Part shown: positions 6,187 to 8,777 of the stretch, piece by piece | Numbering within the stretch: position 1 is the first letter of the stretch | Layout of the letters: each line of letters starts with the position of its first letter | Source of the DNA: Thermoplasmata archaeon | Lineage (GTDB): Archaea > Thermoplasmatota > Thermoplasmata > JAGHBH01 | Direction: 5' to 3' | Length of the DNA stretch: 8,777 nucleotides | Assembly: GCA_030673205.1 (NCBI GenBank) | Contig: DAOVJP010000043.1 | Coordinates: 1-8,777 of the forward strand | The notes under the pieces: model-generated | What the model was told of the DNA's origin: nothing | Databases searched by the model: none | Seen by the model: the letters and a program-made list of their open reading frames with translations, nothing else | Position numbers and translations under genes: made by a program

Positions 6187-6843
6187 CTACTGCCCCCTGA
6201 GCATCTTTGAGAGGGCCTTTATTCCCTTCGTATCCCCGATGACGATCAGTTTGTCCCTGGCCTTGAGAATGGTGGAGCTCCGGGGAGTGGTGGTCATCTT
6301 ATTATCTCTTTTCAGGCCTATTATGTTCACCCTCGTATGCTCCCTTATTCCCGAGTTCTGTATGGCATTTCCTATCATATCGCTGTTGGAGGGGATCATC
6401 ATCTCCGTTATCTCCACATTCCTGGAGAGAGTTATGCTTTCTATGAAATCCCCTATATAGGGGGAGACGGCGTTCTTGGCCACCAGCCGCCCGCCCATCA
6501 TAGCATCGCTCACCACATAGTCTGCCTGGGCCTTGTATAGCTTATCTATGCTGGCAACTCTCTTTACCACTGCCAATGCCATCAGGGTCGGGTTTATGCT
6601 CTTGGCCATGAGGACTATGAGGGCGTTGGTAGCGTCGCTTTTGGTGGTGGCGATGAGCGCCCTGGCCTTTTCGACGCCCGCATTCTTGAGCACCTCTTCC
6701 CTCCCGGCGTCACCGATCACCAGAGGCGTTCCTTCCGGCACCCTCTCGGATACGAGATCGATAGCAACCCATTCCTCGCCCATCTCGCCGATCTCCTGGG
6801 CGGCGCTGCGTCCTATGGTCCCATAGCCGCAGATGATGATCAG
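6187..6843 (-). CDS. RCK / TrkA-N plus TrkA-C potassium-regulatory protein (non-canonical CTG start or frameshift-fused)
   Basis: A cytoplasmic RCK module of 218 residues if read from CTG 6843. The Rossmann motif GYGTIG is at 6-11 and the strand-2 acidic residue is D29 (WVAIDL), as expected for NAD(H) or nucleotide binding. GDAGREEVL and the LIATTKSDATN helix follow. The C-terminal RCK_C domain spans about 140-218 (EMMIPSNSDMIG...KLIVIGDTKG). The first in-frame ATG, at 6783, would delete the glycine motif, and between it and the in-frame stop at 6858 there is no ATG, GTG or TTG. CTG 6843 overlaps the upstream TGA as CTGA and has GAGGGGGTGG four bases before it. Alternatives are -1 frameshifting at the G5 run, or a missing G splitting one channel gene. 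Function as a gating-ring subunit with the upstream channel is likely. Confidence 0.8.
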   Translation of the reverse strand: MIIICGYGTIGRSAAQEIGEMGEEWVAIDLVSERVPEGTPLVIGDAGREEVLKNAGVEKARALIATTKSDATNALIVLMAKSINPTLMALAVVKRVASIDKLYKAQADYVVSDAMMGGRLVAKNAVSPYIGDFIESITLSRNVEITEMMIPSNSDMIGNAIQNSGIREHTRVNIIGLKRDNKMTTTPRSSTILKARDKLIVIGDTKGIKALSKMLRGQ

Positions 6844-7865
6844 GATACCACCCCCTCAACGCCAGCGAACAGATTTTCCAATGCGAGGATCTGAGGGCCA
6901 GTGCCCAGGGCGATCAGTATATCATCCTGAAGGAAGGAGAATTCGGGCGGCGGCGAGGCGTGCAGGTCCCCATCCCTCCACACACCGATAACCACCACGC
7001 CAGTGCGACTCCCAAGATCAGAGCCGATCAATGTCTTCCCCACCACGGCGTTCTCCCGGTCAAGAGTATATTCCTTCATCATCAAGTTGCCAAGAATGCT
7101 CTTTCCTTCGGCCAGGTCTGCATCATATCTCCCCAAGGCCTTTTTTGCCAGCATCCTACCGACAGCGCTCTTCGGGGTGACGACCTTTGCCACTCCTATC
7201 TTATAGAGCAGCCTCTCCGTCTCCGGGTTCCTGGCCACGGCTGTGATGGGGAGGTTCGGCCTGAGCTTGATGGCAGTGAGGCAGGCGAATATGTTCTTGT
7301 CGTCCTTTCCCGTCACCACCAGCCCCAATGCGGTATCTATGTTCGCCGCCTTGAGGGTCTGGTCCTCGCTCCCGTCCCCCACGATGAAGGGTATGCCTTT
7401 GTTCTCCAACTCCTCTATGGCGGTCTTGTCCTTGTCTATGACCACGCAGGCAAAGCCGTTCTTGTTCATCTCCTGTATCGCATGTCGGGCAGTATCGCTG
7501 AAACCGGCCACTATGACATGCCCCCCGAAGGGTATGGGAGCCCTCTTCGCTTTTCCCGCTCTCCTGAGCTTGTCCTCCAACCAGGGGGCCACGATGGATG
7601 GGACGCCCACGAATATCGCGGCCACGCCGGAGATCACCACCACCACGGTGAAGGCCATACCCATATCTGTGGTGAGGGCCACGCTTGGGGGATAATATCC
7701 CAGGGTGGCCAGGGTTATGACGGTCCAATATAGGGCCTGGATGAAGTTGACATCATTGCCATCGGCCCTCATTATGAGGAAGAACCCGATCATGCTGAAA
7801 AGGAACAGGAGCAAGAGCGCTACAGCGAAAACTTTCAGCTTGGTCTTGGTCGTCCATATAGACAA
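6840..7865 (-). CDS. Two-TM ion channel subunit with RCK domain (potassium channel-like, unusual filter)
   Basis: 341 residues if started at TTG 7865. TM1 is about 12-32, a pore helix and filter lie at about 43-60, TM2 is about 67-92, and then comes an RCK module (TrkA-N about 114-235, TrkA-C about 262-321). This is the MthK-like layout of ligand-gated potassium channels. The filter reads TLATLGYYPP instead of T-V-G-Y-G-D, so the second filter glycine is Tyr58. The first Rossmann turn is GFSDTA (121-126), lacking the usual GxGxxG, while D144 is kept. The frame is open up to ATG 7970, but a TATA box at about 7903 lies inside that extension and GAGG precedes TTG 7865 by 8 nt, so the TTG is preferred; ATG 7922 is the other option. 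It heads an operon with the second RCK module and the E1-like gene. Confidence 0.82.
   Translation of the reverse strand: MSIWTTKTKLKVFAVALLLLFLFSMIGFFLIMRADGNDVNFIQALYWTVITLATLGYYPPSVALTTDMGMAFTVVVVISGVAAIFVGVPSIVAPWLEDKLRRAGKAKRAPIPFGGHVIVAGFSDTARHAIQEMNKNGFACVVIDKDKTAIEELENKGIPFIVGDGSEDQTLKAANIDTALGLVVTGKDDKNIFACLTAIKLRPNLPITAVARNPETERLLYKIGVAKVVTPKSAVGRMLAKKALGRYDADLAEGKSILGNLMMKEYTLDRENAVVGKTLIGSDLGSRTGVVVIGVWRDGDLHASPPPEFSFLQDDILIALGTGPQILALENLFAGVEGVVS
6844..6858 (-). promoter_or_regulatory. GAGGGGGTGG Shine-Dalgarno or slippery G5 run at the channel/RCK junction
   Basis: The minus strand reads TGAGGGGGTGGTATC and then CTG. As a ribosome binding site it is well spaced for the CTG. As a shift site, tRNA on GGG (6854-6852) can re-pair perfectly after a -1 slip to 6855-6853, which enters the RCK frame. 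Both readings explain the missing canonical start. Confidence 0.5.
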
Positions 7866-7898
7866 GGTTATTGCCTCATGCAGAGGATATGCTGAAGG

Positions 7899-7907
7899 AT
7901 ATAAAAT
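7899..7907 (-). promoter_or_regulatory. TATA box of the channel/RCK/E1 operon
   Basis: The minus strand reads TTATTTTATATCC. Transcription would start about 25 bp downstream, near 7878, giving a leader of roughly 13 nt containing TGAGG before TTG 7865. It lies within the theoretical N-terminal extension of the channel frame and argues against the far upstream ATG starts. Confidence 0.6.
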
Positions 7908-7941
7908 AACTATCCCAGGCATACTCGTGTTGCCACAGCCC

Positions 7942-7960
7942 ACGAAAGTTAGATATAACA
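7942..7960 (+). promoter_or_regulatory. BRE and TATA box of the nfeD-stomatin operon
   Basis: The plus strand has CGAAAG (7942-7947, BRE-like) then AGATATAACA (7951-7960). The expected transcription start at about 7980-7983 leaves only a few bases before ATG 7988, a near-leaderless transcript. It is divergent from the channel promoter 45-50 bp away. Confidence 0.6.
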
Positions 7961-7987
7961 CTGGAGGCATGTACCATATGTGATGAT

Positions 7988-8467
7988 ATGGAATTGGGGA
8001 TAATACTTATCGTTTTTGGCATATTCATGCTCATATCCGAGGTGCTCGCCCCAGGGTTCTTCATCGCTATCCCCGGGACCGTCATGCTGGCATTGGGCCT
8101 CCTCGGTCTGGTCTATCCCCCGGCCCTGGAGTCGTGGTGGACCCCGCTGCTGGTGGTGGGGGTGGGGATCCCGACATTCATACTAACGATAGAGTTTTAC
8201 AAGAAGTTCGGCCCGGTGGCCCCGCCGATAACCACATCGGCGACCTCCTTGAAGGGTAAGAAGGGTAAGGTCACTGTGGACATAGATATGGACAGTCTCA
8301 AAGGAAAGGTGAAGATAAACAACCAGATATGGAGCGCCACCTCCGACCATCCTATCTCCGCCGGAACGGAGGTGGAGGTGGTGAAGAGCGAGGGAGTCCA
8401 TGTCACGGTGCGTCCTGTGCATCAGGAGGGGCAGCGGCCCCCGTCAAAGAAGGTAGAGGCGGCCTAA
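7988..8467 (+). CDS. NfeD-like membrane protein (short form)
   Basis: A 159-residue short NfeD. Residues 1-70 are hydrophobic with about three membrane segments (3-25, 28-43, 51-69) and the typical ISEVLAPGFF near 16-25. Residues about 87-144 form the C-terminal OB-fold domain (KKGKVTVDIDMDSLKGKVKI, ISAGTEVEVVKSEGVHVTV). Short NfeD proteins lack the ClpP-like protease domain of long forms and are thought to help assemble stomatin-type SPFH proteins in the membrane. The SPFH gene directly downstream fits this pairing. Three overlapping ATGs occur near the start; those at 7978 and 7983 hit stops at once, so ATG 7988 is the start. Transcription likely comes from the TATA box at 7951-7960. Confidence 0.9.
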   Translation: MELGIILIVFGIFMLISEVLAPGFFIAIPGTVMLALGLLGLVYPPALESWWTPLLVVGVGIPTFILTIEFYKKFGPVAPPITTSATSLKGKKGKVTVDIDMDSLKGKVKINNQIWSATSDHPISAGTEVEVVKSEGVHVTVRPVHQEGQRPPSKKVEAA

Positions 8468-8476
8468 TGGAGGGCG

Positions 8477-8549
8477 CCTAGTAGAAGATAGAGGCAGCCT
8501 GGTAGAAGGAAGCCTGATAGAAGAGAATCCAGAAGAGGAAACCCAGAAG
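8477..8549 (+). repeat. Five short purine-rich repeats in the nfeD-SPFH spacer
   Basis: CCTAGTAGAAG (8477), CCTGGTAGAAG (8498), CCTGATAGAAG (8513), then the shortened TCCAGAAG (8528) and CCCAGAAG (8542). The spacing is 14-21 bp, and the last copy runs into the GGAGG ribosome binding site of the SPFH gene. The stretch lies in the 93-bp spacer after the NfeD stop and holds no start codon in the SPFH frame. Its role is unknown; repeat slippage or an mRNA leader element are both possible. Confidence 0.6.
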
Positions 8550-8553
8550 GAGG
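8549..8553 (+). promoter_or_regulatory. GGAGG deciding the SPFH start
   Basis: GGAGG at 8549-8553 is only one base from ATG 8555 but 7 bases from the in-frame ATG 8561, so the second ATG is the better start. Confidence 0.6.
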
Positions 8554-8560
8554 AATGAAA

Positions 8561-8777
8561 ATGACGGTTGAAATGTGGATAATGCTCGCGCTGCTATTGT
8601 TGATATTGATGGCCTACCTGGCCAAGTCCGCGATATACATAATCCGTCCCTATCAACAGGGATTGTACGAAAGATTGGGGAGTTTCAGAGGAACGTTGAA
8701 CCCCGGATTCAACATAGTCTCCCCTCTGATCTCCCGGGTCATAAAGATCGACCTGCGGACCCAGCCCCTGGACGTAC
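8561..8777 (+). CDS. SPFH/stomatin-like membrane protein (N-terminal part)
   Basis: The first 72 codons are visible; the gene runs off the right edge. It begins MTVEMWIMLALLLLILMAYL, a single N-terminal membrane segment. The start of the SPFH (band 7) domain follows: YIIRPYQQGLYERLGSF, then LNPGFNIVSPLI and VIKIDLRTQPLDV. These features match the slipin/stomatin family, which forms oligomeric membrane scaffolds. The start at 8561 is chosen over 8555 from Shine-Dalgarno spacing. With the NfeD gene 93 bp upstream it forms the common NfeD-stomatin operon. Confidence 0.9.
   Translation, partial: MTVEMWIMLALLLLILMAYLAKSAIYIIRPYQQGLYERLGSFRGTLNPGFNIVSPLISRVIKIDLRTQPLDV

Noticed and set aside
6960..7733. 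Plus-strand 257-codon frame opposite the channel gene
   Set aside because: Antisense to TM and RCK sequence; composition is His/Gly-rich with no domain.

Overview
The window looks like chromosomal DNA of a euryarchaeote, possibly a Thermoplasmata or Methanomassiliicoccales-type lineage. The domain call is firm, the lineage is a guess. Archaeal signs are a DacZ-type diadenylate cyclase, a UPF0201 protein, TATA boxes about 25 bp upstream of start codons (leaderless-type promoters), strong GGAGG/GAGGTGAT Shine-Dalgarno sites on genes inside operons, and heavy use of ATA and AGG/AGA codons. There are no rRNA or tRNA genes, no CRISPR array and no transposon. It reads as a housekeeping region holding two potentially novel items: an oddly built potassium-channel locus and a small 11-residue-repeat protein.

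Left block, minus strand (1-2928). yjbQ (UPF0047) and a GTG-started tRNase Z gene (rnz) form one unit. A TATA box in the 68-bp gap after rnz then starts a second unit: dacZ, a UPF0201 protein, and a TIM-barrel sugar-phosphate isomerase-like gene cut by the window edge. The last pair is joined by an ATGA overlap.

Middle (2929-4230). A divergent intergenic region carries about four imperfect 27-29 bp tandem repeats. Two plus-strand genes follow. The first is a 95-residue basic protein made of eight 11-residue repeats, similar in pattern to group 3 LEA proteins. The second is a zinc-ribbon/TPR protein with a textbook leaderless promoter. It collides tail to tail with purC, the stop codons overlapping by 4 bp.

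Right block, minus strand (4227-7865). An operon starts from a TATA box at about 7903: a two-TM ion-channel subunit with an RCK (TrkA-N/TrkA-C) domain, a second RCK module, and a ThiF/MoeB-type E1-like adenylyltransferase. purC follows after 82 bp. The channel has TLGYY where potassium channels have TVGYG. The second RCK module has no ATG, GTG or TTG upstream of its Rossmann glycine motif. It either starts at a CTG overlapping the previous stop (CTGA), is made by -1 frameshifting at a G5 run, or is half of one gene split by a one-base error. Joined, the two would resemble channels with tandem RCK domains on one chain.

Right edge, plus strand (7988-8777). A short NfeD protein and the start of an SPFH/stomatin-like gene form the familiar NfeD-stomatin pair, separated by a purine-rich leader with five short repeats.

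Functional link, as inference: DacZ makes cyclic di-AMP, a known regulator of potassium transport through RCK_C domains in bacteria. The same window encodes two RCK modules, a channel pore, a candidate stress-type repeat protein and membrane-organising proteins, so an osmotic or potassium homeostasis theme is plausible but unproven.
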